A stretch of DNA of 27,282 bases, from the NCBI GenBank assembly GCA_019323235.1, contig JAHWHN010000160.1, positions 1-27,282 on the forward strand, read 5' to 3'. Every line of letters starts with the position of its first letter. The first letter of the stretch is position 1. The notes below the pieces were generated by a model. It searched no databases. It saw nothing but the letters and a program-made list of their open reading frames with translations, and was not told the DNA's origin. The DNA comes from Candidatus Woesearchaeota archaeon (lineage in GTDB: Archaea > Nanobdellota > Nanobdellia > Woesearchaeales > JABIAG01). A program made the translations under genes and the position numbers. Positions 6,820 through 14,151 of the stretch are shown piece after piece.

Positions 6820-8820
6820 TCACTTTCTAATATTATTTCTTAAGACTTCGTAATCTTCTGGACTCATAGTATCTTGATATTTTTTAAGAACATCTTGAGG
6901 ATTTACATTACCATTCAAATCATCAATTACTTCATCCATGTTATTATAACCTTTGTCAGTTAAAGTTAAACTATTCTTCATAATTTTCTTGAAAATATTA
7001 TAGATGTATTTATCTTCTTCATTAGATTCTATTTCATTAATTCTTTCTTCAAGTAAATTTTCATATCTTTCATAATCAAAAGAACCATCTTCATTTAGTA
7101 AGGATTCTTCAGTTCTATAGTCAATTGCATAAGAACGTCCTCTCTCAGGTAAATCATCTAATTCAATAATTCTTTCACCAGTTAAAGCAAAGTATAAATT
7201 AACACCGAAAGCGTAAATGTCTGATTGTGCACCATATTGACTAAACTTACCTTTATTAAAAGCAGGTATTAATCTAGGATCTGCAATAAAGTGTCCTCCG
7301 GCAGTACATCTACTTACATAAACATCATTATTCTCAAATAAGTCTTGACTCTTTTTAAGTAATTCTTCAACATTAATTTCAAATTTATCAATATATTTTT
7401 TCAATTCTTCAGAATCATTTTCTGGACTTAAATTTAATTCAAATGAAGTTTCTTCTAAAGAACCAGTTTTAACAATAGTTCTTTCAATATATTTTTTATA
7501 AATATCATCAGTCTTACCAGCATTACCTAAATCAATAATTGTTGCTTTAATATTTCCAGAACAATCCTTATTAATCATAATATTTTTTCTATTCAAATCT
7601 CTATGATATACATCATTTTTATGTAAATGATTTAGTCCTTTAGCAACGTCTTGAAATACTTGGTACCAATCTGATGTTGAGAATTTCCAATGTTCTTTAG
7701 AATATTCTTCTTCAGAATCTCTTTTTTGAATTTCCTCTAATTTCTCAAATAAATCATCAACTTTATTTTTATCAATATTTGGTTCAACAATTTTTTCTAA
7801 AGTTCTACCTTTAACTTCTTTTTCAATAGTGACAATATTTCTTTTATTTAAAGAACTATGAAACGGTTCATGATCTATGTAATTAATTAATCTAACAATA
7901 TTATTTTCTTCTACATCTGGAATGTTTAGAATTGTTTCTAATTCTTTTGCTGAGTTATAACCACGTTCAATGTGAAGTTTTGCATTATTTTTATCAAGTT
8001 CTGTTTCAGGGATATCTACTTTAATTATGTGATAATTATCTTCTCCAACTTTACCTCTGAAAATTCTTCTAGTCCCACCTTTTCCGACAAATTCTATTTC
8101 TTGGTAATCTTGTTTAAACATAAGTTCATCATATAATTTTGTTGTCATATCTCCTTTTTGAGAATAATCATCTTGGTCATAGACAAAGTCAGGATATGAA
8201 TTAAGATTCACAATTTCATCTAATAAAAGCATCATATATTCATACTTTAGTCTATACTCTCTATATTGCGTTCTTCCGAATTCAAACATAGTTGGTCTAA
8301 ATTTTTTTCTTAATAATTCAAGAAATGTCTTTTGAGTTTTATATCTGGCAATTTCTGGGAAATCATTATGTGAATGTTGATTTGTGTTTTCATAAATTCT
8401 CATTCTTAGAGTTTTATCTTCATATGTAGTGTCATAATATAATTCAAAATTAATAAAATCATTTTTAATAAAACCAACAAACTTTTTACGTGTTAATCTT
8501 GATGTATCAAGACTTGTTTTTAAATCTTGAATAGTTTCTTCTAATTTAAGAGGTGGAGAATATTTGCTAAATACATTTATTCCTTTTTCTTTAAGCTCTG
8601 AAAAATCAGGTTTTTTAAGATGTCCTTCTTTTATGGAATCAATGACTGTTTTTCTCATTACATCATCAACCATCATTTCTAAAAGATATTCACATTCTAA
8701 CCCAGATGATTTTATACTTCTATCAAATTCAATAATCTCTTCTAATGGCCATAGTCTTCTAGTTATTCTTTCATATTCATCTTCTCTTTCACGCATTAAT
8801 TCAATATCGATTTTATTCAT
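6820..8820 (-). CDS. Ser/Thr-type protein kinase, soluble, with activation-segment insert
   Basis: A 666-residue protein with no membrane segment, so probably cytoplasmic. Residues 1-205 form a charged, mostly helical N-terminal region whose part 'FVGFIKNDFINFELYYD' (about 114-130) has a counterpart in the upstream kinase. The pre-kinase motif is YPDFVYD (209-215). The kinase lobe then shows the Gly-loop VGKGGTRRIFRG (245-256), K267 in IIKVDIP, helix C RGYNSAKELE (286-295), HRDLNRKN (406-413), DLG (430-432), an insert with an HTH look (about 446-484) and CTAGGHFIADP (505-515). DIYAFGV (534-540) is the usual helix F motif. The short tail MSPEDYEVLRNNIRK matches the tail of the upstream kinase. 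The ATG lies four bases after the previous stop, so translation is probably coupled. All residues needed for phosphotransfer appear intact. Confidence 0.88.
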   Translation of the reverse strand: MNKIDIELMREREDEYERITRRLWPLEEIIEFDRSIKSSGLECEYLLEMMVDDVMRKTVIDSIKEGHLKKPDFSELKEKGINVFSKYSPPLKLEETIQDLKTSLDTSRLTRKKFVGFIKNDFINFELYYDTTYEDKTLRMRIYENTNQHSHNDFPEIARYKTQKTFLELLRKKFRPTMFEFGRTQYREYRLKYEYMMLLLDEIVNLNSYPDFVYDQDDYSQKGDMTTKLYDELMFKQDYQEIEFVGKGGTRRIFRGKVGEDNYHIIKVDIPETELDKNNAKLHIERGYNSAKELETILNIPDVEENNIVRLINYIDHEPFHSSLNKRNIVTIEKEVKGRTLEKIVEPNIDKNKVDDLFEKLEEIQKRDSEEEYSKEHWKFSTSDWYQVFQDVAKGLNHLHKNDVYHRDLNRKNIMINKDCSGNIKATIIDLGNAGKTDDIYKKYIERTIVKTGSLEETSFELNLSPENDSEELKKYIDKFEINVEELLKKSQDLFENNDVYVSRCTAGGHFIADPRLIPAFNKGKFSQYGAQSDIYAFGVNLYFALTGERIIELDDLPERGRSYAIDYRTEESLLNEDGSFDYERYENLLEERINEIESNEEDKYIYNIFKKIMKNSLTLTDKGYNNMDEVIDDLNGNVNPQDVLKKYQDTMSPEDYEVLRNNIRK

Positions 8821-8824
8821 TTTA

Positions 8825-10789
8825 TTAATTATTTAATATTCCTTTTCTTAATATTTGATACTGTTCTTTTGACATTTTATCTTTCATTTGTTCTAAAGTC
8901 TCAAGAGCATCATCTTGTGTTTTATCAAATCTAGCACCCTTCAGATCTGAAATTAATTCATCAATACTACCATAAGGTTTTTTCGCAAAAATATTATCAT
9001 AGCCTATTAATTCATCATTACCATCTTCTCTAAATTTCCATTCACTAGTTAGACATTTCTTGATTATTTGCTTATATTTATCTAACTTGTAGTCTTCTCC
9101 ATCAGAAGTCATATTTTCTAGAGATTTATCTAATAAGTTTTCATAAGCTTTATAGTCAAAATCACCATTTTCATCAAGTAAAGATTCTCTAGTTTCATAA
9201 TTAACAGCGTATGGATTTCCTTCCATAGGTCTATCTTCTATTTCAATAATTCTTTTACCAGTTAAGGCATAATATAAATTAACTCCAATTGCATAAATAT
9301 CTTGGTTGGCGTTTTGTACTGGTTCTTGTAATTCATTTCTTCTTTTAACAAAGGATTTATTTTTATTAAAAATTGGAATGTCTTCAGGTCTAGCAATAAA
9401 GTGTCCTCCACCAGTACATCTACTTACATAACTTTCTTCATTATTTGAATTATTACATTTACTTTTTTCATTTAATTTACTTAAATCAATTCCATAAGTG
9501 TGAGCTAAAATTTTAATCTCATCAACATTCATGTTTAAATAATTAGCAGCTTCATCTATACTACCTCTTTCTAATAGGGCTCTTTCGAAATATTTTCTAT
9601 CCATGTCTTCTTGAGTTGCAGCATTACCTAAATCAATTATTGTTGCTTTAATATTACTTTTACCATTATCCTGATAAATTGTTTTAGTATTTTTAAGTTC
9701 ATTAACTGTTTCAACATTATACTCATCATTTATTATGATGTTGCCTCTATTCAAGTCTCTATGGTTTAAACCATTTCTATGTAAATGTCTAACTCCAATA
9801 GCAACATCCATGAAAACTTTATTCCAATCATTCAATGAATATTTTTTAATATCATTATTTTTTTGAGATTCTACAACATACTCTAAAGTCTTTCCTTTAA
9901 TTTCTTCTTCAATTGTTACAATGCCTTCTTCGTTGAATTTACTTTTTAGATCAACATAACCTAAAAATCTAGCAAGGTTATTTTCTGAAGCATTAGAAAT
10001 TCTCAAAATATTTTCTAATTCTTTTGCTGAGTTGTAACCTCTCTTAACGTGACTAATTGCAGCACCATTTTTCAATTTATCCTGAGGGATATCAACTTTG
10101 ATAATTTCTGTGTAGTTATCACTAATTTTACCTCTAAAAATATATCTAGTTCCACCTGTTGCAATTAATTCTAAATCTTCATAATTTCTTTCTGAAATAA
10201 GATACTCAAACAATTGCGGAGACATTTTATTATCAAGAACGAAATCAGGATAAGCAAAAGCTTTTTTCAAATCATCAATAGCTTCATCAAAAGTTTTTTC
10301 ATTAGAACCAATTCTTACTGATATTTCATCAATATCTCTAATTACTTTGTATCCTTTATTTTTAATTTCTTTAGCAATTCTATTTAGTCTTTTTTCAACA
10401 AGTTCTGGTTTTTCTATAGAAACTTTTTCTTTATTAATTTGAACTTTAACTAATTTATCTAAGTCATAGAAAGTCTTAATTTCAATACCTTTATTACTTA
10501 TTTTACCAATAAATCTTTTATCTTCTTTAACTGCTGAATTAGCACTATCTCTTAATTCATCTAATCTTTCTTCTATGTTTCTATAGTTAGAATTTTTTTC
10601 AAAAGTTTCTAAGTCATCAATTAAAAGTTTTAAATCTTCTAATTTTAAATCAGAAACATATCGACCTTTTTTTCTTTCTCTATTAAATTCATCAATATTT
10701 AATTCTAGAGTCTCAGCCAAGATCTGTTCCAAACTTCCCTCTTGTTTAGTTTTCTCTTTCAATTTAATATTTCTTTTAAAAAAACTCAT
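8825..10789 (-). CDS. Ser/Thr-type protein kinase, first gene of the kinase operon
   Basis: A 654-residue soluble protein. Residues 1-175 are a helical charged region containing 'FIGKISNKGIEIKTFYD', similar to kinase two. YPDFVLDNKMSP (180-191) leads into the kinase lobe: Gly-loop ATGGTRYIFRG (210-220), K231 in IIKVDIP, helix C RGYNSAKELE (250-259), HRDLNRGN (343-350), DLG (386-388), CTGGGHFIARPE (458-469) and DIYAIGV (497-503). The insert between DLG and CTGGGH reads ALLERGSIDEAANYLNM and continues to YGID (404-435). It fits the pattern of a Fis-type helix-turn-helix. A further small insert lies before DLG (about 357-377). The tail MSKEQYQILRKGILNN matches kinase two. It is preceded by a clear TATA box at 10842-10855. 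Substrates are unknown; the co-transcribed kinases and neighbouring scaffold-like proteins are candidates. Confidence 0.88.
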   Translation of the reverse strand: MSFFKRNIKLKEKTKQEGSLEQILAETLELNIDEFNRERKKGRYVSDLKLEDLKLLIDDLETFEKNSNYRNIEERLDELRDSANSAVKEDKRFIGKISNKGIEIKTFYDLDKLVKVQINKEKVSIEKPELVEKRLNRIAKEIKNKGYKVIRDIDEISVRIGSNEKTFDEAIDDLKKAFAYPDFVLDNKMSPQLFEYLISERNYEDLELIATGGTRYIFRGKISDNYTEIIKVDIPQDKLKNGAAISHVKRGYNSAKELENILRISNASENNLARFLGYVDLKSKFNEEGIVTIEEEIKGKTLEYVVESQKNNDIKKYSLNDWNKVFMDVAIGVRHLHRNGLNHRDLNRGNIIINDEYNVETVNELKNTKTIYQDNGKSNIKATIIDLGNAATQEDMDRKYFERALLERGSIDEAANYLNMNVDEIKILAHTYGIDLSKLNEKSKCNNSNNEESYVSRCTGGGHFIARPEDIPIFNKNKSFVKRRNELQEPVQNANQDIYAIGVNLYYALTGKRIIEIEDRPMEGNPYAVNYETRESLLDENGDFDYKAYENLLDKSLENMTSDGEDYKLDKYKQIIKKCLTSEWKFREDGNDELIGYDNIFAKKPYGSIDELISDLKGARFDKTQDDALETLEQMKDKMSKEQYQILRKGILNN

Positions 10790-10841
10790 TTTGGTTCAAT
10801 GGAATATAATCTAGTTCCTATTTTACTAATAGTATGCAGTT

Positions 10842-10855
10842 CTAATATATAAATG
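10842..10855 (-). promoter_or_regulatory. TATA box of the kinase operon
   Basis: On the minus strand CATTTATATATTAG, a strong archaeal TATA sequence also seen upstream of 17696. It lies about 55 bases before the ATG at 10789, so it predicts transcription starting near 10820 and a leader of about 30 bases. Confidence 0.6.
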
Positions 10856-10950
10856 TTGTGTTTTTTAATCACTGAAGAGTGGTAAAAACAAAAATCCGCA
10901 ATAAATCTGCCATTTTATTTATAAATAACTCATTTAAATTCAATGAAAAA

Positions 10951-10960
10951 CTATATAAAC
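10951..10960 (+). promoter_or_regulatory. TATA box of archease-rtcB
   Basis: CTATATAAAC, centred about 26 bases upstream of the ATG at 10981, so the mRNA should begin at or next to the start codon (leaderless). This decides the archease start against longer in-frame extensions. Confidence 0.6.
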
Positions 10961-10980
10961 ATAGTAAATTAACATCAAAT

Positions 10981-11397
10981 ATGACTTATGAATTTCTAGA
11001 CCATACTGCTGATGTTGGAATTAAAGCATCAGGAGATACATTGGAAGAAGCATTTCAAGAGGGAGCAAAAGCTCTTTTTGATGTAATGGTAGATATAACA
11101 AAAGTAGAACCAATTGAGGTAATTACTTTTGAAGTAGAAGCAGGTTCAATTGAATCATTATTTATCGAATTTTTAAATTATCTTTTAGCGATGAAAGATA
11201 TTAATGAAGCAGTTTATTCAGAATTTCAAGTAGAAATAAACAAAGAAAATGATGTTTATACTCTAAAAGCAATAGCTAGAGGAGAAAGATTAGATTATGA
11301 TAAACACGAAATTAGAACAGAAGTGAAAAGTGCAACTTATCATGGTTTAAGTTATGATGAAAAAACAAATACTTTGATAACAGTTTTAGATGTGTAG
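10981..11397 (+). CDS. Archease, RtcB activator
   Basis: A 138-residue archease. In archaea this protein helps RtcB load GMP and turn over during tRNA-exon ligation. The family signature YEFLDHTADVGIKA is at residues 3-16, followed by TLEEAFQEGAKALFDVM, ESLFIEFLNYLLAMKD and the C-terminal KSATYHGLSY segment. The length is normal for the family. The frame is open upstream to 10879, but the extra 34 codons have no archease similarity and the TATA box lies inside them, so ATG 10981 is the start. The rtcB start follows only eight bases after its stop, the classic archease-RtcB operon arrangement. Confidence 0.96.
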   Translation: MTYEFLDHTADVGIKASGDTLEEAFQEGAKALFDVMVDITKVEPIEVITFEVEAGSIESLFIEFLNYLLAMKDINEAVYSEFQVEINKENDVYTLKAIARGERLDYDKHEIRTEVKSATYHGLSYDEKTNTLITVLDV

Positions 11398-11400
11398 AGG
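11396..11400 (+). promoter_or_regulatory. rtcB ribosome-binding site
   Basis: AGAGG overlapping the archease stop codon, five bases before the ATG at 11406. It links translation of the two genes. Confidence 0.55.
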
Positions 11401-11405
11401 CAAAA

Positions 11406-12872
11406 ATGGATATGAAAAAATTAATACCAAAAGAAACAAGTAAGAACAAATACGTAATGGAAGTTCACGGGGAAATGAGAGTTCCTGGAATTATTTATGC
11501 TAATCAAAATATTTTATCACAATTAACAGAAGATATAAAACAAGGGAAAGAGTGGAATGCTTTAAGACAAATTTACAATGTAGCTTGTCTTCCTGGTTTA
11601 GAAAAAGCCTCAATTGCAATGCCAGACGTACATCCAGGTTATGGTTTTTGTATTGGTGGAGTTGGAGCTTTCAACACTGAAGAGGGAGTTATTTCTGTTG
11701 CAGGTGTTGGTTTTGATATTAATTGTGGTGTAAGAACAATAGTTCTTCCAATAAAAAGATCAGATATTTCTAAAGAAGACTTAACAAAACTTGCAGATGA
11801 ATTATACAAAAAAATTCCAGCAGGTTTAGGAAAAAAAGGAAAGTTAGAATTAACAGAATCAGAAATTGATGAATTATTAGTTAAAGGTTCAGAATTTGTT
11901 ATTGAAAGAGGTTATGGATTTAAAGATGATTTAAAACATACTGAAGAAGAAGGTAAAGTAAAAGGAGCAGACCCAAACAACGTTTCTAAAATGGCAAAAC
12001 AACGTCAATTCAAACAAGTTGGTACACTTGGATCTGGAAACCATTATTTAGAATTACAAGAAATTTCTGAAGTATATGATGAAAAAATTGCAAAAGCTTA
12101 TGGTTTAGAAAAAGGACAATTAATTGTAAGTATCCATTGTGGAAGTCGAGCATTAGGACATCAAATAGGTACTGATTATTTAAAAGAATTAGAAGAAGCT
12201 GCAAAAAAATATAACATTCCAATAAGAGAAAAAGAACTAGTATGTGCTCCATTCCAATCAGAAGAAGGACAAAAATATTTTTCAGCAGTAAATGCTGGAG
12301 TGAATTGTGCATTTGCAAACAGACAAGTAATTTCTCATTTAACAAGACAAGTAATAAATGAAGTATTAGGAATTGGTGAAGAAGAAATTAAAACTTTATA
12401 TGGTGTAGGTCATAATACTTGTAAATTAGAAATCCATAATGTTGATGGAGAGAAAAAAGAAGTTCTAGTACATAGAAAAGGTGCTACAAGAGGCTTTGGA
12501 CCTGGCAGAGAAGAAGTTCCTGAAAAATATAGAAAAGTAGGACAACCAATTATCATAGGTGGTTCAATGGGAACAGAATCTTATATCTTAGCTGGAACAG
12601 AAAAAGGAATGGAAGAATCTTTTGGTAGTGTTTGTCATGGGGCTGGAAGAGTTAAATCAAGATTTCAAGCAAAAAATGATTATAAATCTGAAACAATATT
12701 GGAACAATTAACAAACAAAGGAATCCTTATTAGAGCTCATTCAATGAAAGGTTTAGTTGAAGAAGCTCCTCAAGTTTACAAAGACGTTACAGAAGTAATA
12801 AATGTAATGAGTGATGTAGGACTGGCAAAAAAAGTCGTCCAGATGAAACCAGTTATTGTAATCAAAGGTTGA
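11406..12872 (+). CDS. rtcB: RNA-splicing ligase RtcB (3'-phosphate/5'-OH tRNA ligase)
   Basis: A 488-residue RtcB, normal length and without an intein. The enzyme joins 2',3'-cyclic phosphate or 3'-phosphate ends to 5'-OH ends using GTP and Mn2+, and seals tRNA exons in archaea. Expected active-site residues are all visible: D104 and C107 in GVGFDINCGVR, H213 in GSGNHYLE, H244 in SIHCGSR, H336 in VGHNTCKLE and the guanylylated H411 in VCHGAGR. HRKGATRGFGPG (356-367) is also intact. The C-terminus KPVIVIKG fits the family ending. It is cotranscribed with archease. The oddity is at the 3' end: the last nine codons are repeated downstream (12930-12956), where they would encode MKLVIVIKG and a stop, with a structured GC-rich segment between the copies. 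Confidence 0.98.
   Translation: MDMKKLIPKETSKNKYVMEVHGEMRVPGIIYANQNILSQLTEDIKQGKEWNALRQIYNVACLPGLEKASIAMPDVHPGYGFCIGGVGAFNTEEGVISVAGVGFDINCGVRTIVLPIKRSDISKEDLTKLADELYKKIPAGLGKKGKLELTESEIDELLVKGSEFVIERGYGFKDDLKHTEEEGKVKGADPNNVSKMAKQRQFKQVGTLGSGNHYLELQEISEVYDEKIAKAYGLEKGQLIVSIHCGSRALGHQIGTDYLKELEEAAKKYNIPIREKELVCAPFQSEEGQKYFSAVNAGVNCAFANRQVISHLTRQVINEVLGIGEEEIKTLYGVGHNTCKLEIHNVDGEKKEVLVHRKGATRGFGPGREEVPEKYRKVGQPIIIGGSMGTESYILAGTEKGMEESFGSVCHGAGRVKSRFQAKNDYKSETILEQLTNKGILIRAHSMKGLVEEAPQVYKDVTEVINVMSDVGLAKKVVQMKPVIVIKG
12842..12868 (+). repeat. Left copy of 27-base direct repeat (rtcB 3' end)
   Basis: Starts GATGAAACCAGTTATTGTAA. It matches 12930-12956 at 25 of 27 positions (two C/T differences). 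This copy is within rtcB and encodes its last residues. Confidence 0.9.
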
Positions 12873-12925
12873 ATGCTTGAGCTGAAAGCGAAACATTCCT
12901 CGTAGCGCACAGCCGAAACTGTGCG
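12871..12925 (+). ncRNA. GC-rich double-hairpin segment after rtcB, possible structured RNA
   Basis: About half G+C in otherwise very AT-rich sequence. The first hairpin pairs GAAT (12871-12874) and GCTT (12875-12878) with AAGC (12886-12889) and ATTC (12895-12898), leaving a five-base bulge. The second pairs CGCACAG (12906-12912) perfectly with CTGTGCG (12919-12925) around a CCGAAA loop. It lies between the direct repeats. It could be a 3'UTR control element, a processed small RNA or an insertion remnant. I matched it to no known RNA family, and there is no good C/D box pair. Confidence 0.4.
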
Positions 12926-12929
12926 TATG

Positions 12930-12956
12930 GATGAAACTAGTTATTGTAATTAAAGG
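12930..12956 (+). repeat. Right copy of 27-base direct repeat (rtcB 3' end duplicate)
   Basis: Starts GATGAAACTAGTTATTGTAA. It would encode MKLVIVIKG plus TAA, but lies in a different frame from rtcB (offset 88 bases). Removing the 88-base unit would restore an rtcB with nearly the same C-terminus. Confidence 0.9.
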
Positions 12957-12958
12957 AT

Positions 12959-12987
12959 AATTTTTTAAAATTTATTTTCTATTTTTT
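12959..12987. terminator. T-rich tract between convergent genes
   Basis: Several runs of four to six T follow the rtcB 3' region and overlap the end of the convergent gene. Archaeal RNA polymerase stops at such oligo-T tracts without needing a hairpin, so this probably ends rtcB transcripts. Confidence 0.45.
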
Positions 12988-13544
12988 CGTTCAATTGTAA
13001 GAAATCTTTCGTCTTTATTCCAGTAATTAGAAATTACTTCTTTAAGTGGATGTTCTATTAAAGGAGAGTTAATTCCCCATCTGGATCTAACTCTTCCATT
13101 GCCAACATAAACTCCTGCATGTCTTCTTATTGAATCAATTATTCCTGGAACAGAATAAACAATAATATCTCCAACTTCTATTGAACCTTTCGAAAAATCA
13201 AAATATTCATATCCTCTTTCTTCTAATTTCAAATTAAAGTTTCTTCTTCCAAACTCTTTTTTTTGTTTTGGAATATTCAAACAATACATAAAACAATTTT
13301 GTCCATTTGGTTCTTCTATTACTTCAAATTCTTGTGGAAGAAATGGGATTAATTTTTCAAATAAATGTTTCATATAAAATCGAGAATCTGTAAACACTGC
13401 AAATTTTGTTAATTCTTCTTCAAGCAAAGAGGGTTTTTCACATAAAGCAATTCCTTCTAAAGTTAAATCCCCAGGCTTCGGATTAAAATAAGATGGTGGT
13501 AAAACTTTCCATATATTTGAATAAAAACAACTTGCTAATTTCAT
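12972..13544 (-). CDS. NlpC/P60- or CHAP-like papain-fold cysteine protein
   Basis: A 190-residue protein without signal peptide. The likely catalytic cysteine is C84 in NGQNCFMYCL, and the likely histidine is H142 in RRHAGVYVGNGRVRSRWG (140-157). The strand GDIIVYS (125-131) precedes the histidine, as in the family pattern 'GDlvfy...HvGiyvGnG.vihs'. The order Cys, GD-strand, His, GNG is typical of NlpC/P60 or related papain-like amidase folds. The N-terminal 80 residues are unassigned. Such folds usually cleave peptides or amides; with no signal peptide here, a cytoplasmic substrate or a role unrelated to cell wall is likely, because archaea lack bacterial murein. It is a single-gene unit convergent to rtcB and divergent from the next gene. 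An intact catalytic pair is seen; the enzymatic role is inferred. Confidence 0.6.
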   Translation of the reverse strand: MKLASCFYSNIWKVLPPSYFNPKPGDLTLEGIALCEKPSLLEEELTKFAVFTDSRFYMKHLFEKLIPFLPQEFEVIEEPNGQNCFMYCLNIPKQKKEFGRRNFNLKLEERGYEYFDFSKGSIEVGDIIVYSVPGIIDSIRRHAGVYVGNGRVRSRWGINSPLIEHPLKEVISNYWNKDERFLTIERKNRK

Positions 13545-13676
13545 AAAGTAAGGAAGTTAAATATTACTTAAAAATCTAATGGGAAATTAATTGAAGAAAT
13601 ATTTGAAGAATTTCTAATTTTATTATTTCTCAAGTTGACCCATTAAATTTAATAATGAATAAATTAATTTGGTGTT

Positions 13677-14036
13677 ATGGAAAGATATCATGGAATTATA
13701 GTGGATGTAAGTCAGAAAGATGAGTCCATCTTTCATAATTTGAAAATTCTAGGACAAAAGAAAACAGAGGATGGTGAGTGGACACTATATAAAATTGGAG
13801 TAGAAACAGATAAAATTGATGAAATTTTAAAAAAACTCCAAGAAAATATGGTAGAAGGATTTTATTTTCATTTCTATAAAAATAAGGAACTAATTGTAGT
13901 TTTCAAAAGGAGAATTTTCAAAGTTAAAATAGATAAATCAACCTGGAATAAAATTATTGAATATGGAAAATCTTTAAACATTCCTGAAGAACAATTAGAT
14001 TTCTATCCTTGTAGAATTGAAGATGAAACTTATTAG
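13677..14036 (+). CDS. Small conserved-looking protein of unknown function
   Basis: A 119-residue soluble protein that I do not recognise by name. It begins MERYHGIIVDVSQKDESIF and alternates predicted strands and helices: GEWTLYKIGVETDKIDEILKK, then EGFYFHFYKNKELIVVFKRR, then a C-terminal helix KSTWNKIIEYGKSLNIPEEQLDF. The overall look is a small alpha/beta (ferredoxin-like?) domain. GGTG just before the ATG may be its ribosome-binding site, and an AT-rich stretch near 13645 may hold a TATA box. The 132-base gap to its left is shared with the divergent cysteine protein and holds nothing else that I can see. No operon partner follows closely. Confidence 0.7.
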   Translation: MERYHGIIVDVSQKDESIFHNLKILGQKKTEDGEWTLYKIGVETDKIDEILKKLQENMVEGFYFHFYKNKELIVVFKRRIFKVKIDKSTWNKIIEYGKSLNIPEEQLDFYPCRIEDETY

Positions 14037-14113
14037 TTTCAGAAATTCAATTTAATAAATATTAAAAACTATTTTTAAAAGAACCATACTTTTATTCTGA
14101 ACATAATCTTTCC

Positions 14114-14133
14114 AAAAGATTTATATATATCTT
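14114..14133 (+). promoter_or_regulatory. TATA box inside an inverted repeat
   Basis: AAAAGAT, then TTATAT, then ATCTTTT: a 7-base perfect inverted repeat centred on the TATA box, 20-40 bases before the ATG at 14152 (position certain to about two bases). It predicts a leaderless or near-leaderless mRNA. The symmetry could be a repressor site that blocks TBP. Confidence 0.5.
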
Positions 14134-14151
14134 TTCCAATAATTTGCTTTA

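Noticed and set aside
7..10789. Known phage-defence island
   Set aside because: Kinases occur in some defence systems, but no nuclease, helicase, methyltransferase or other defence gene is present in the window.
10879..10980. N-terminal extension of archease by 34 codons
   Set aside because: It has no family similarity and contains the TATA box; the ATG at 10981 gives a normal-length archease.
12010..12345. Minus-strand Leu-rich frame inside rtcB
   Set aside because: Antisense shadow of a highly conserved gene; Leu-rich composition is typical of such shadows.
12840..12935. Box C/D sRNA
   Set aside because: A CTGA is present, but the best C box candidates (AGATGAAA, TGGATGAA) mismatch the RTGATGA consensus, and spacing to a D box is not convincing.
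12842..12940. CRISPR-like repeats (GAAAC occurs four times)
   Set aside because: Spacings are irregular and the shared part is only five bases; there are no cas genes.
12842..12956. Archaeal bulge-helix-bulge intron in rtcB, spliced to restore the C-terminus
   Set aside because: I looked for the 4-bp central helix pairing the start of the 88-base unit with the sequence after its end and found none at a splice point I checked; direct repeats do not give the needed complementarity.
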